Positions 10,980 to 24,500 of a stretch of DNA of 64,000 nt are shown here, one piece after another. The first letter of the stretch is position 1. The number at the start of each line of letters is the position of its first letter. The translations under genes and the position numbers were made by a program. The notes beneath the pieces are model-generated. The model ran no database searches. It was not told where the DNA came from and saw only the letters and a program-made list of their open reading frames with translations. This DNA is from Trichobilharzia szidati. Lineage: Eukaryota; Platyhelminthes; Trematoda; Strigeidida; Schistosomatidae. Location of the stretch: positions 123,571,329 to 123,635,328 of the forward strand of contig OX235271.1 in NCBI GenBank assembly GCA_944472155.2, given 5' to 3'.

Positions 10980-12265
10980 CATCAATCAGGAATCAAACTG
11001 CATAAATATATGATAAATGTGGTTCTCTTGTTAGATTTCGATTAGGTAAGAATGGCTGTCTGTTAGTCAGATAAACGACCGATGAGATTTTATCACACTG
11101 ATAGATGCCCACTACTTGGCCTACGTTGCTGCATGATTAATATGAATGACACTTTGAATTATTATTGTTACTGTAATTAAAGTTGCCTTTCACTCGTTTG
11201 GTTGAAATACATGTCTTAAAATTATTATATTAATCTTCTGAGTTCTAAGTAGAGTCAAGAAAATCTACTAGGAAATTATCGAACATCCATTGTTGTTAGC
11301 AATCATATTATGGACATAGAGATGGCTGACATTTATTGGGTGTTCTTTTGTGTTCAGCATGGATAAGACGAAGAATAATGAGTGAAATAAAAATGGTGAG
11401 CTTCGATGTCTAGGTTAACTCATTTACCTTAAATGCTTCTGAACATTTCAATGTCTTCCAGTCAACAAGATGACTGCAATGTACATTTAACTGATTAGTT
11501 ACTTTCATTACTCCTCAGCTACCACTTCACCAGTATGTAAGCTAGTGTGGAGGCAGGAGGTAACTTGTGGTTCTAGATACATTCAGACTGAAAAAAAACT
11601 GCATGCCTGAATTCACTGATTTACAGGAATGCAGTATGATGATTACAAAGCCATGAATATTATATGACTAACCAGTCTTACTTGATGCATTTTACTTTTC
11701 GAGAAAAATATCAATGGAAATACTTATAGAACTTCGTCAAAGCAAGCAAGACAAAATTAACAAGACATAAAAAGTTCACTTTATATCTGTGAGTTATGTT
11801 ACTTTCCAGTCCATTGATCTTAGCTGACTTATTTAGTATCAGCTCATTCCTGAAGATTTTCCTCGACATTTTTACGTGATAAATTAGTGTATTGTGTAGG
11901 CTACTTAAATTTTGTTTTAAATTAACTATAAACTGGTGGTTTTTTTAAATGCTCAACTGTAATGATTGCGTCATCGTTTCAGTCTTTTTGGTTTTTCTGA
12001 TTTAAGATTCTATGTTTAGATCTACACAAAAAATATGTAAGTTTCCAATAATAACAATTTTCTATTTTAGCCTATTTGTAACTTTCAAATAAAATCTAAA
12101 GATTTTATACTACAAATCTCATTTCTATTGCTTCAATGAGGATGGCTACGGGAACATGCTTTGTATAACCTTATCCAAATACAAACTAATCAAAATGAAA
12201 TGGTATACAAAAGTGCCTGAAATTTGTATACTTGAGACCAATACAAAAATTTAACTGATTCAAAA
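10980..12265. other. AT-rich DNA, nothing recognised
   Basis: No exon or element recognised. The short open frames lack splice sites and codon bias. Confidence 0.4.
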
Positions 12266-12269
12266 TGCC

Positions 12270-12740
12270 CGTTAAAATTTTCAAAAGAATGGATACTGAA
12301 AAAAAGTACTCTTTTCGATAACTTCATCATCAGGCTCTACAGTTATACATACATTATAGTGAATGAATGAATTAGTGTTATGGACAACATTAATGTTGTT
12401 CAGAAGGACGACGAAAGCTCCGCAACTAAACCAACCAGCTCAGAGAACACTATTAATTACAAATCATCCACCTGAGCTACAAATCTTCTCTATTATTTCA
12501 AGATTACAATTCAATAGCATCAACATAAAATAAGCTGAATGTCAGAAAAATTAGGAAAGATAATATTACAAATTCATGAATTTATAGTCTCTACTGAAGG
12601 CTGGCCAGGGCAGTAGTAGGGGCTAGCTGGACTTGCTTCTTTTGAACACAGAGCACTGGTTGTTTGAGGTGAATTGCAATAGCCTCTGCTGTTTGGAGCA
12701 TGCGGTGCTTCGATGATTTTGGCAATTTATTAGATGAGCA
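12270..12740 (-). mobile_element. Penelope-like element, 5'-truncated copy with 3' hammerhead-like end
   Basis: The minus strand encodes NKLPKSSKHRMLQTAEAIAI, then HLKQPVLCVQKKQVQ, near-identical to the end of the 61.1 kb copy, with a damaged terminus. About 300 nt further, the same 3' region with CTGATGATGAAGTTATCGAA and AGAGTACT appears (12290-12342). Clearly the same family as the 60.9-61.8 kb element. Confidence 0.8.
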
Positions 12741-12744
12741 ACAG

Positions 12745-13875
12745 AACTAAGTATCACCTAAGTATTATGTAGTCAAACTCTTTAGAAATATAAACACATC
12801 ACCGACACCTTATTCTGAGTGAAACACGTATATACTTTGTAAGCACATTTCTATAGACTAACTAAAATATGTTTCAAAAGAAGTAAGCATCCAGTTGTAT
12901 AAAATCTTTTCAAACACTGACTTACACTGATGTCAGAGAAAACACTGGTTACGGTAGAATTTGGTAAAGAATATTAAACACATCAATCAATTTTATATAT
13001 AAAGTCTGTGATGTTCTTAAATTATCACAATTTTGTTGAAATACGGAGTTGATAAGATTTGTGAAAACCCCTTATACTGAAGCCTGTTAAACATCTTTAA
13101 TATTGTAAATAGTGTTATTTTGAGGTATAACTATATTGTGAATGATAAATGACTTTAGTTTGATGAACCTGTAAATACTAGCTGAGTTATTTAATTAACA
13201 TTTTACACTCATTTTAGAAACTTCAATAGATATGAAATAAGGCTTTAAAAGTCAGTCTAGACCTAGATTTCGTTCACACAGACGCTTGTCAGTGAGGCGT
13301 ATCTGCGATCTTGGCAAAGGGTTTTGTATAAGGTGATCATACTGCATACTCCATCCATCCATATTTAAAACTAATCACGACAGTGTGTATTGCCATCATT
13401 CATGTAGACTTTCCACTCATACAAATTACCGGCTGTCAAATTACCAGCATATATGCATCTCAGTGATTGTTGAAAAAAGGGGTTCAGAATAAAATTTCAC
13501 TTCTTTCCTCGTACTTGAAACTTTTAATGCATGCTACCTTTTAGAGGCCCCTTGAATCAGTGATGAAACCTCAATTATTGGAAAGTGAGAAACTACTACT
13601 CTTAATAGTAGACAAATTATTATCATATTAATGGATAATGAGGTCAAAATATGTTAAAAACAATGAAGAAACACAGCAGTTATACTCAAAAATTGTGTGA
13701 CAACCTTTAAGGGGTAAAACAACAATTTTAGAAGAGACTCTTTTCTACGATCTTTTCAACTAAGCGTATTGAGCATTAGCTGTTAGAAGAACAATGAAAC
13801 AGTCAGACAAATCCTGAAAAATAAACATATTTTTTTCAAGAGTTGTTTTGTAAGGATTAGATTTGTTTTTCGAGT
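12745..13875. other. AT-rich DNA, nothing recognised
   Basis: No exon or element recognised. Confidence 0.4.
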
Positions 13876-13879
13876 TTCA

Positions 13880-14045
13880 CTGGCTGAATGGCATACGAGC
13901 TTGCCTTATAACCGGAAGGTCCTAGGTTCGAACCCAGGCAGTGGGTGCATACTGCCGATGATTCCCGAACTAGAATGAGACAGCTGTCCAGTAATTCATG
14001 GTTTTCAATGGTTCTCTAAATGATATCAGTTCGTCGTCAAACTCA
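13880..14045 (+). mobile_element. Hammerhead-type SINE family 2, diverged copy
   Basis: tRNA-like region GCATACGAGCTTGCCTTATA...GGTTCGAACCC, then CTGCCGATGATTCCCGAACT, ACAGCTGTCC and a 3' tail with TCTCTAAATGATATCAGTTC. Stem II and the GAAA box are mutated, so no ribozyme is expected. Confidence 0.75.
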
Positions 14046-14049
14046 AAGA

Positions 14050-14540
14050 AAAAATATATATCTCATTTGAAAAGGTTTAGTTTTTTCTGTATTCCAAATT
14101 CTGAGTGTTCATGTTTCCAAAGAACAAAGTGAGACAAAGGGGAATGTCGTCTATCCAGCTGTATATTTTTATGTTAAAATTCTAGACATTTTTACTTTTG
14201 TCTTCCCCACATATAACTTTCTTATCAGTTTCTTTACCAGGTGGCAGTGAAATGCAAAGATTACACATTCTATCTGAAAAAAACAAAAACAAATGTATTA
14301 TGAAATGTAATGCATCTGGTTATAAATAAACTGTGCACTTGTCCTTCTTTCAATAGACTAAACATGGTGAAATAGGGCGATTATTAAACGGTTAGTACTT
14401 TCTGTTAGATAATTAGATTATGCTACTATCCCGACACACACAACCAGTGTCATATCGCGTAAGCAAAGCTTAAAACATCATCCAAGGGGTTTACAAGCAG
14501 AACTATTATTAGCATTTAGCCATCGTTTGAAATTTCACTT
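14050..14540. other. AT-rich DNA, nothing recognised
   Basis: No exon or element recognised. Confidence 0.4.
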
Positions 14541-14544
14541 TGTT

Positions 14545-14706
14545 GTTCTTTGCACTCTGTGTGGAACGTACAGCTTCAAGCTTTAATATTTCAGAAGGGA
14601 TGAGGCTGCTCGACCTTACCTCTTTTCTGGGCCTAATCCTGGTTGGAGATCGAACGTGGACCTCCCGTGTGTCTAGGGAACATTCTACAGTTGAACCAAC
14701 GACGCA
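14545..14706 (-). mobile_element. tRNA-Gly-like SINE, diverged family 1 copy
   Basis: On the minus strand: GTTGGTTCAACTGTAGAATG, a CACACGGGAGGTCC anticodon-side stretch and GTTCGATCTCC resemble a tRNA-Gly gene. A body and an end with AAGCTTGAAGCTGTACGTTC match the SINE family 1 tail. The apparent reading frames on both strands here are not genes. Confidence 0.55.
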
Positions 14707-14799
14707 TTTGCAATTGCAGGAAAATAAACCAATTAAATCTACAAAGATTCTCATTTTCAACAAGAGATTTAGCATTTTATCTCATAATCAAGTAAACTG

Positions 14800-16395
14800 A
14801 ATCAATAGTGTTTTGTATTCAAACAGTCAGTCAGGTTGAGATATGCTTAACGAGTAAATTAAAATAATTATAGCCATCTACAAAAGGCTTTGAGTACCGT
14901 ATGAACCTGTTCCATAGAATACTATATTTGTTTAGTAGGCTAAAAGTGATTAAAATTCAATCTCTAGAAGTTTACGTTTTCATCTCTTCAGCTATACATG
15001 AATAACATCTGGTAGAACCAGAAGTCAGTATAAAAGATTATATGCTCGTACTACCAAGCATAGAAACTCAACAATATCATATTTGGCCCGTGTTCTATAT
15101 GACAGAGACAATGTAAAGTGTGAAACTTATGAATTACTATTCTGTTAGCTAAATAATCGGCCCTTTTATTATCTCCTATTTGTAATCTATGGTGACACCA
15201 CCTCAATTAACTAACAATCTTAGCTACTAACCTATTATTATTATTATTTACATTTTGTTTTGTATATATATGACTTCACTGTCACTACTAATACCAAATA
15301 AGAACTGTCATTAACAATCCTGTAATATTATCTTTATAATTGTTTTCAATATTATTCGATAAAATTAAATGCAGTATTGTACCAAATGCTGAAAATTCCA
15401 CACAGTAACATTAGTTCTGTTTTTGAATAAAGCAAATTATTATTATTATTAAAAACAAACAAACAACGATTTGGAAAACCCCTTGTCTTTTTCAACTTAG
15501 TCCTATTGATGTTCTTCCCAGTTAATTTCGTTCCCTTCACTGTGTAACACCCATTATTATTACTAATGTTAGTAGTATTGTGGTGAGTGCTACTTATAAT
15601 TCGATACAAGTAGTATATCAGAAACGAATTCAGAAAAGTAACAATATGTTTTGCACACTAAAAAGAGCAATCAAAGAAGAGAACCATGAGAAGAATGTTG
15701 CCATATGATGCAGAATCCAAGAAGCTATCGAATGTGACGATATTCGACTAATTCGTCAAGGATGTGGTAAATGTTGTGCAAATGGCAGTTTGCAAATGTG
15801 GTAAACAGAATTTACCTATGTACAATACGTTTCACCAAATAAACATTCCTTTCAGCCTCCTCGGTCTTTTCTTCTTTACAGTTTAACTGTAATTTAAACA
15901 CTTAAACAGCATATAACGCTCTCTGAACATCTTAATATCAATAACTTCCTTATAATAACATTTAAATGGCCGGGAATCTTTCGATTCTGTAAATGTTAGA
16001 TGCTACAAGACTGAAATGCAAAAGTGATTTAAGTGAACACACTGACTACATAATCTCTTTTGGTGAAGTTTCCTCATTCAGGTGATAATTGACGGACTGA
16101 AGACATTCCATCATTTGTCAGTTTGTCTCATTTACTGGGACCAACATGGAAATTCAACTATTTGAAAGCACCCACTTAGACACTTGAAAAAAAAACACAA
16201 ACTGATATCACCCGGAGAAGCGATTGAAAGCTATAATGACTGTAGACAAACTCGTATACTCGAACCAGAGGATGAAACACCCCCTAACTCCACCTCTACT
16301 TTTATATACTATTTCACATGCTCTTATGGAGCTGCGTACATTGAATAATCTAAGTTAGTACTTCAAAAAAGGCATAAACAAACATTATCCAGTTT
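14800..16395. other. AT-rich DNA, nothing recognised
   Basis: No exon or element recognised. Confidence 0.4.
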
Positions 16396-16429
16396 ATTTG
16401 ACAACATCGAAAAATATAAAGGCTTTATC

Positions 16430-16600
16430 TTCTATTTTCCAACATCTCAATTCAGGTCATTTAGCTCCTGTGATTTGTCAAAATTCAACCACTCTTAAAG
16501 TCTGCACTTACTGTCATCTCTTATGAGTAATGACTGAAGCACTCACTGGTCATACGTAAACAAAAACACTAAACTTTGTATTCGAAATCAATTTGTTAAA
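16430..16600 (+). mobile_element. PLE endonuclease relic
   Basis: Plus strand AGGTCATTTAGCTCCTGTGA and AACCACTCTTAAAGTCTGCA parallel the relic at 41085-41160 (GGTCATTCAGCCCCACGTGA, AACCACTCCAAAAGC). All frames are broken. A hammerhead-like tail variant is seen near 17240-17290. Confidence 0.5.
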
Positions 16601-16744
16601 CCTCCTTTTTTTGCTTTCGCCCTAATAATTTTCATTTCGGTTAATTTCATTTCTCTTCACTTCATCTCACCTATTATTATTATTGCGGTTTCAACGGCAC
16701 TGGATCTATTGTAAACCTCTTAATATCCATTATATTCTTTATAA

Positions 16745-17105
16745 TCTTTTATCATCAGTTGCCTTCAGTCCATACTGAAGATCAAATGGCCAGAAAGAAT
16801 CAGCAACAAGAAACTCTGGCGATGAACAAACCAACCAAGAGCCGATCGCTCAACAAATATGTAGGAGAAAATGGAGATGGATCAGGCATACGCCACTGAG
16901 GAGGCCGTCAAAAGACATCGTACGCCTGGCCATTCCTCAAGTGGAATCCAAATGGGAAGCGGAAAGTGGAACGTGCGAAGAGGAGGTGAGAGATTATGGG
17001 CAGTCGTAGACCCAGTTGAAGACGACGGCATAAAATAGAAGAAAGTAGAAATGTTTTGTTGAAGCCTTATGTCCCATTCGGAACACAAGTGAATAATAAT
17101 AATAA
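16745..17105 (+). mobile_element. RTE/SR2-like LINE 3' end
   Basis: Plus strand shows the decayed reverse-transcriptase C-terminus (RRKWRWIRHTPLRRPSKD-like, then a WNPNGKRKVERAKRR-like stretch, with frameshifts) and the tail GAAGCCTTATGTCCCATTCG...GAACACAAGTGAATAATAATA. Confidence 0.7.
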
Positions 17106-17109
17106 CCTT

Positions 17110-18380
17110 TTCAATTTTTCCTTTCGCTTCAGTTGTATCCCACTAACTATCGTTTCAATTAATTTCTGTCATACATGTATATACTACTGGATCAGGAATT
17201 TTAGTGTAACTGAATCCCTTTTAAAGTAATATAAATAAGACTGTGCAGCTTAGAAATGAAGTAGAAAATGAATACTTTTCTGTCGAATAACTATATATGT
17301 ATATATAGGAGTGCAATGGAAATGTTGTTTTAAATCAACACAGTTAAAAACCGAAGAGAGAAGGAACGGAAGTTAGCAAAAATACAAAAAAAGAACATTT
17401 GTTATAAATTCTTACGGCGTTAAAGATCATTGTATATACATATATATAGGGAGAGAGAGAGATTTGAAAGAATGGAGAAACAAGTCAGTGATGAATAATC
17501 TTCCACTTATCAAAATGTAAGACTTTATTTATATTCCTGATATGTATAAATATTAGGATAGAAGGGAGGGGGGTGTGTGACATAAAGTTATTAAACAAAC
17601 GAAAATCAGAGAAAAGAATAATATCTCAAAAATAAAATTATATAAATAATGAATGCGATTGTGTTGTGTACACAGAGATGCTTCTCATCCTATCACATAT
17701 CGGCATGTATGTGTATTGTATGTCTCTGAAAAAAACACCAAAGAAAGAATAGAAGAAGAAGACAACAACAAAATATTTTTATGATAAATCGGAAAACAAA
17801 TTTACATTCTAAGCATTAGAAACACAATTTCTTTCAAAATTACATGAACAGATTAGTGAAAAAAAGTCATACTGATATTGTCAGTAAGTATTCGATATAT
17901 ATATGTAAAGAAGTACTTTATAATAATAGGGGAAAAAGAAGAAAATCTTTACACATACGTGATGAGAAGGACAACACTGATGAAAGTCCTTGTAGATTTT
18001 TGCAACACAAGTATGCACAGACAATTTTTCTGAAGCTACAGTTCCACTGCTTAACAGTCGAACTGTATTATTATTATTATCACTGTACAATGAAGATTTT
18101 ACACAATTAACTTACTTTAATTTACATCCAAACGATCAAAACTTAAAACCATCAGTGTCATGAATTCGAGGCGGAGTGATGAAACAGGAATAGGAGAAAA
18201 TAAGTAAAGAAAGAAAGAAAGACAGAGAGGTGTGCTAATCTCTTTTTGTCTCAAGTATATACTCATACACATTAAATATTCTTTGAAAATGTATACAGAA
18301 GATAAAGTGAGAAAGTACAAATAAATCAATAAATAAATAAATACATATTCTTGTATTTTGTACAGAAACAAATAAGGCAA
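17110..18380. other. AT-rich 3' flank of the RasGEF gene
   Basis: Probably includes the 3' UTR of the gene ending at 18383, with no clear poly(A) signal chosen. Only simple repeats are seen, such as GA runs near 17450. Confidence 0.4.
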
Positions 18381-18382
18381 TA

Positions 18383-18500
18383 TTATGTAACACTTCGGCG
18401 TAGACGATTGGCTAATCGACGTAATTCTGCTTCAGGTACAGAATTTTCAAAATTGCTGAAAAACCGTAAAATGTCTTCATCAGGACGGAATGAATAACGG
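18383..18500 (-). CDS. RasGEF gene last exon with stop codon
   Basis: Acceptor TTTTTCGCATATAG|C, then CGT TAT TCA and so on to a TAA at 18385-18383. It encodes RYSFRPDEDILRFFSNFENS and VPEAELRRLANRLRRSVT. This matches the RasGEF C-terminus (family: acidic-IxxFFxxFxxxLxExxLxELSxxI). The first base completes the Ser codon opened at 21477, so phase, order and homology all agree. The 3' UTR must lie below 18383 in AT-rich DNA; I could not pick a poly(A) site. Confidence 0.88.
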
Positions 18501-18543
18501 CTATATGCGAAAAAGAAAAGAGAAACGAGGTAGTAAAAGCGTC

Positions 18544-18579
<36 letters not shown>

Positions 18580-21500
18580 AATTTTCCTTAGTATATGTGT
18601 GGTCTGGAGCAAAAACAAACATATTTTTGTCAATTATAATCTTTTTTAGAATACATCAGTTGGTTTCATTTAATAAAGGTACACAACTGGACATACAGAA
18701 CAGATGATGCTAACTTTGCTAGTGTGCAAATTATATGAATCCTGGGAATTATTTATTTTCTTGCTGATGGATATATACAAGGGAATATATAACGTCTTAT
18801 TAGCCAAAAATCAGTGTGTCTCGCATTGATTGAATCGCAATAAGAAAGTAGGCTAATACACAGCACTGTATTAATTTTTATAGTAAGTAATAATAAAAGG
18901 TCGACAGGTTTTCCTTTCCCGTATTAACTTTGTGTATACAAATTTACAATCATCGGTGGTAGGAGTTACATTAGAAGAACTAGAAGAAGAAGGACACACC
19001 GTAGATTTTTCGACCAGGTATCAAGATGCCTACGTCTCAAGGAAGGAAAATATTTCAGTGGTGCTATTGCATCTTGTTGATACTGGTCATGAGGTGAACC
19101 TATTGAAATCCATTAAGATAATCAGTAAAGAATATAATTCAATCCATCGAAGCAATTGCTGTCAAACGTCTAAACCCCAACTGTTGTGTTCAGCTATCAA
19201 CCTTTATTTGTTCTGTTAACTGTATTTTTCTTATCGAGTCCTTTTATTTGACTATGTAGTCTTTTGCTTTAACCTCTCTCCTTTTAGATGTTTGTTTTCT
19301 GTTACTGTTTCTTGAGTTGAACTCATCCCATTATTATGCAACTCATTAGTTACTTATCGCCAACTTATCCAACTTTTGTTCATCTTACTCAGCTCCTTAT
19401 ATACAAAAGAACCTAAATTCCTCTTAGAAAATTAACTTGAAACTTCTGCATATATACATATATATAACTTATGAGTACAAATTATTTTGTGTAGTCTCCT
19501 TTTAACTGACATCATATCCCCCTTGCAAATACGTTACAAAATTTATCTGTATACATACTGAGTAAAAGCTTTTTTGCGGCTGTAAGTCGTTGGCGAGAAA
19601 CAGACGAAATAAAACAATATAATCATATTTGACACATACCGAAAGTTATGCTTTATTCAAACTTAGAAAAGGGAATAAGTGTATGAAATTAACCGACTGA
19701 TTCTGTAGTAGATGTCGAGAAAGCCTGGGTTTGCTACTTATTTGCAATGAGCCCAAACAGCTCAGTGGTAACGTCTCTAACCATAGTGATTCAACTTCCA
19801 ATCTTAGAGGGGACATGAGTTCCTTCAAAGTCTCCGCCTTGCTGAAGAGTGCCAACAAGTACAAAGCCTAGGTCCAGGGTTTCCAACCGACTGCCTCCAA
19901 TAATCTAACATCAGTTTGAAGTGAATCACCACCGTGACCACATTGCGAAATTGACTGAGAGAATCCAGTCTGCTCCAACATCGGGGGCTAGAAGCTTGAT
20001 ACTGATGACATCCAATGGCCAAGTCGTTGGAAGGGTTTCCGGCTACACTTTCTGTCCACAACAGAAGCTCTTGCTACACAAAAATGTGCGTACAGAAGCA
20101 GTTTATCCGATCTCTTTTACTACCGTGGCCTTAATCTTTCTTTTTTTAACTCGTGCTATAACTTGGTATGCTATCCAAAATCACTCGATTTCTCGTCTTC
20201 CTCTTGTTTTTTTCTTTCAAACTCCTGACTTTAAAATATACTTTACAAATATTATATATCTCTTACTCTTTAGAACACAGTTCCTATTTCCAAGCTCTTG
20301 TAACTGAGTGGTGTTCAGTAATTATTGTTTTACATAACGTAATTTATTATTTTGCTTTATGTGTAAACCGATATGTTTCGTTACCAAATGATAGGTAATT
20401 TTCCCCGACCTTTTACAACACTACACAACTGCATAGCTTTGAAGTGAAGTTACGAAAAGGATAATCTTTGCTGACCTATGTCTTTTTGGTTAACGTTTTA
20501 TTTTTTTTAAGGACAATAACATATAGGTTTTATGATAGTTGCAGAAACACTTTAATATCAACGAAATACAAATCATTATTCTACACAAATGGATTGCAGA
20601 AACGGCTATGGTATGACTAACACTTGGAGTTTTACAATATTTATTCATTTTCATAAACTTATGAAATAAATCCTTTATGTGCGACAAGTACTGACTGGCG
20701 TCTTTAAAACAGGTTAACGGGGAATACGGGAATTCAACGAACGACAAGATAATGGGTAGATACTTCGATTTAGCAATAAACACTGACTAATGCATAAGGT
20801 AGTGGAACTGAAAGCTTTTCTGTGTATCACCATTCATCGAATGGAGGTAAAGGTGAATATTTCAAAATTTCCAAATAGCATTAAACCGTCACAAATATAT
20901 GATAAATGCACCAAATGAAGAATAGGGCTCTTGAGAAGGCTCTGTAAGTGGAGTCCGACATAGTGATTGTAGTAGGAAAAGGGCCTATCAAATTCAGGGT
21001 AATGTGCCTAACTAAGTGCACAACTTATAAATCTCAAACTACAGAAAACAAATTATTAAATACTAATTGTTTTTATGCCTGTTGTCAGTTCATCTAAGGA
21101 AATACCTTCAGGCCTAAGTGACAGTCAGAAATCACTTATATGAATAGGATATTTTTGAAATGCGCTTAGTATTGAGGCGTTGAAAGTATTCCATTTTATT
21201 TCTATGCCATTTATTTATAAGCTATATTATATAACCTAAGGGCTTTATCTTCGAATTCCCCTGGATATAAGTCTTATACGTCGCATACTGGTTATATAAA
21301 ACTAATTGATATAGAGTTCCTAATCTAAACCATACATTTTTTGATTATTTATGATATTTTTTCAGAAAATATCATTGAATGTCATAAACGCAGGCATTTA
21401 TTAGAACAACTGGGATATAATTTACTCGGTTAATGAGGTTCAGCACCCAAAATTAAAGTAAGCATTTAAAACTCACGACTTTTCTGGATCCATTTTCTCT

Positions 21501-24500
21501 TGTTTTACAAAAAAATGTATGATAAGAAAATGTTTCCAACATCTCCAAAAATTTATTATTGGACCATGACATGATTGATATCTATCGGAGAGTTGGACAG
21601 GAGGAGTTTTATAATACAGTGGATTACCTTGAGCCAAAACGACTAAATTTTGAAGCATTAAGCCAAGATAAGGGATGAAAGGAGGATTAGCTGCCTCTAG
21701 ATCATGACGATACTTTGAAAAATAAGGCGGTTGCATGTATGGCGTGATGCGACTGAGACGCTACAAAGAAGAGGAGAAAGAAATTCTGAGTCAGCATATA
21801 AAAGAATTTGTTTTTTAAAAAGGGATTTCATCATTTATGCACCGAGAGTAGAGTGACTTTGCGTGTGTAGTGCTACGACCAACACCGACTCGTTGTGGTC
21901 TGAACGCAGGAAACCAATCTCTGAGTCCTACTGTATAGCTGACAAAACTTCCTTCAGACGAGCACAGTCACAAAACACTAAAAAAACAGCTAAAGACGAT
22001 TGTTCATTGCTGGAATCAGTGCTTCTGTTCAACAATAACAACATCAAAAACTCAAAATTACCTCAACTGCGTCGTTAGGCACCTTTGCAATCAACAGAAC
22101 ATTCCAAGTACAAAACAAGTACTGTAGAACAAAATTAGTTAACCAAGATTCAACTGTTAGCAGTTCCTTAGAATCCAGTAGAATATTCCCAACAAGGTGG
22201 GATAAAAACTCTGTTCACAAGAATCAACCACCAACACTTCCCACGGACAGTCCAGGGTGAAAATCACCTTGGTTCACTCAAACAAAATCACATCATAAAA
22301 CAACTCGTTATCAATGTATCTCACAAGCACAAAGACGAGCAAAAAGTCAGAGATTAAACAGTGACAAAGACAAATGATGAGGATCAAGTCAAAATCTGAT
22401 ATGCAAATGTCAAAATAATGATATACAGTCTAGGAGGAAAACGAATAATAATTACAAAGTTGGCTATAACATCCAACTAAGTATAAATATTGTGATTAGA
22501 TTGTTCAGGAGGGATTTTCCAAACATTTTTCCGTTACACCTATTGATGATTGCATTAACAAAGTTTACAATAACACATGTAAGCAAACAATACGGTTTTC
22601 AATCACGTCTTCTCACGCTTTATTCTAGTGTACATAACTTTAATCGAGTTCGGTTCTCTGAGCTGGATGGTTTAACTGAGAAGCTTTCATTATTTTTCTA
22701 GACAATATCTTCAACATAGACTTCACTATGCAGTATTCAAGTTGAATCATTGTATCTCGTTGGATCCTTTCAAATTTTCTTCATATGACGAAGTCTGTTG
22801 GTATTCGAAGTGGCACTCCTGAACCATGAGTTCAGAAAGAAGTTCACGCATTCATCACCCTTGCCTTGGCCAGTGTAGGCTTAAATAATTGATGATACCA
22901 CCACCTCTGTTATATATTTTTAATCGCTTTCATACCATGTTTTGTCAACCCTTCCCTAGTTCTATTGCATCTTCATTAAAACACATTTTACCTACTTGCA
23001 TTACAACCTAGTATCACGTAATATTATTATTGCGTATAAAGCCTGGGAAGTGTATTTGAAAACACTGTTGTTCGCTTATATGTGTCATTCTGTATTTTAC
23101 TATGGGAGACTAATATTTTGAAATTAGATTTGTTATCCCATAAGGACTCAGATTTAGGTCTGAGAAAGAGTTACTAAATTATTACAACAATCAAGAAATG
23201 AATAAGCAAGTAAGTTATTAAATATGGTCCTCAGTGAAATATCATTTAAATCGATATTCTTCTCTTAATGACCATCATTATTTAGCACAATTAGACGTAT
23301 ATCTGCCTATTTATGTTCATTTGAACATTTCTCATATAACAGTTGTGAACTTAAGTTATAAAGTCACCTTTCCTTTCAAAGCTTTTACTTTGTGAGCTCA
23401 CTTTTTTCAGTCTCTGTGAGCATTCTTTCTACGTACTCTGTAACAGATAGTTCAAGGGACTAATTTCAGAGCATTAGGATGCCCGGTATTCATTACTGAG
23501 GATGAATCAACATAACAAAATACTTGTTGCCTAATTTCAGCCATATACTTTGATCAGACTGGCTGTGTATCTGTTTGATATTTGAGAGCAGCCGGTAAAG
23601 TGTAAGAGTCAGTTATTTATTTTGCCAGTGATATGTAAAACGTGATAATCAAGATAATACTGGATCAAAGCAAGAATATTTTTTCCGTTACATGTATATC
23701 TAATAGGATAATAGAATGGAATTACACACCTTTTAAGAGTACGTTATTCAGTAAACTGTTAGTGACATTGATCTATTAGGCATACATTTCAGTATCAAAA
23801 ATAACTCAGTGTTAGAAACAAAAAGCGGAAGAAATAAAACATCCACAAGTTAACAAAACACGACCAATTAATCTGGGATATTTATTGAATGGATCAGAAC
23901 GACTTTGGTTCATGATTCACAAGATTTTAGGAGACATTGATTATGCATGTAGAATTCTAATACTGAGACGCACTTTTGGTTGGATCATAACTAGAAAATA
24001 CTAGTGCTGCATGCAAAGGAATATCTCAGCGGAAATATGAAAGAACTGGCCTGGCGACATAAGACATGTTGCTACTCGAATATATAAGACTGAATACGTT
24101 CAGTTGACTAAAAGTAAGCGGCAAGTTGCAAGGTTATCCAAAAGACATACGATTATGAGTGTGCTAGTAATTGGATATGTTTGTTCTAATGCATTTGAAC
24201 AGTCTACCTACATGTCTTATAACGTCGATTCACAGTCACGTGTTGAATTAGCACAGCTGGATGCAATGATCCCAGCAATTAACCTAATACAAATTTGTCA
24301 GATAATATATGTATTTGTATGTAAAAAGTTGGTCATTCTCTCGCGTGCTGTATCTGGTTTTTAGAATATTTGTATGGTTTGAGGACAACAAAAAGGTTTG
24401 TTTGGCAGAAGACAGAATTCTCTTAAAAACTTCATGCAATTCTTCCCATTGATAAACTTGAACAAAGCAAGAACAACAATTGTACCAGGATAATATGAGC

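Noticed and set aside
14509..14800. Two overlapping 86-88 codon frames on opposite strands
   Set aside because: They cover a tRNA-Gly-like SINE; box A/B landmarks explain the sequence better than a gene.
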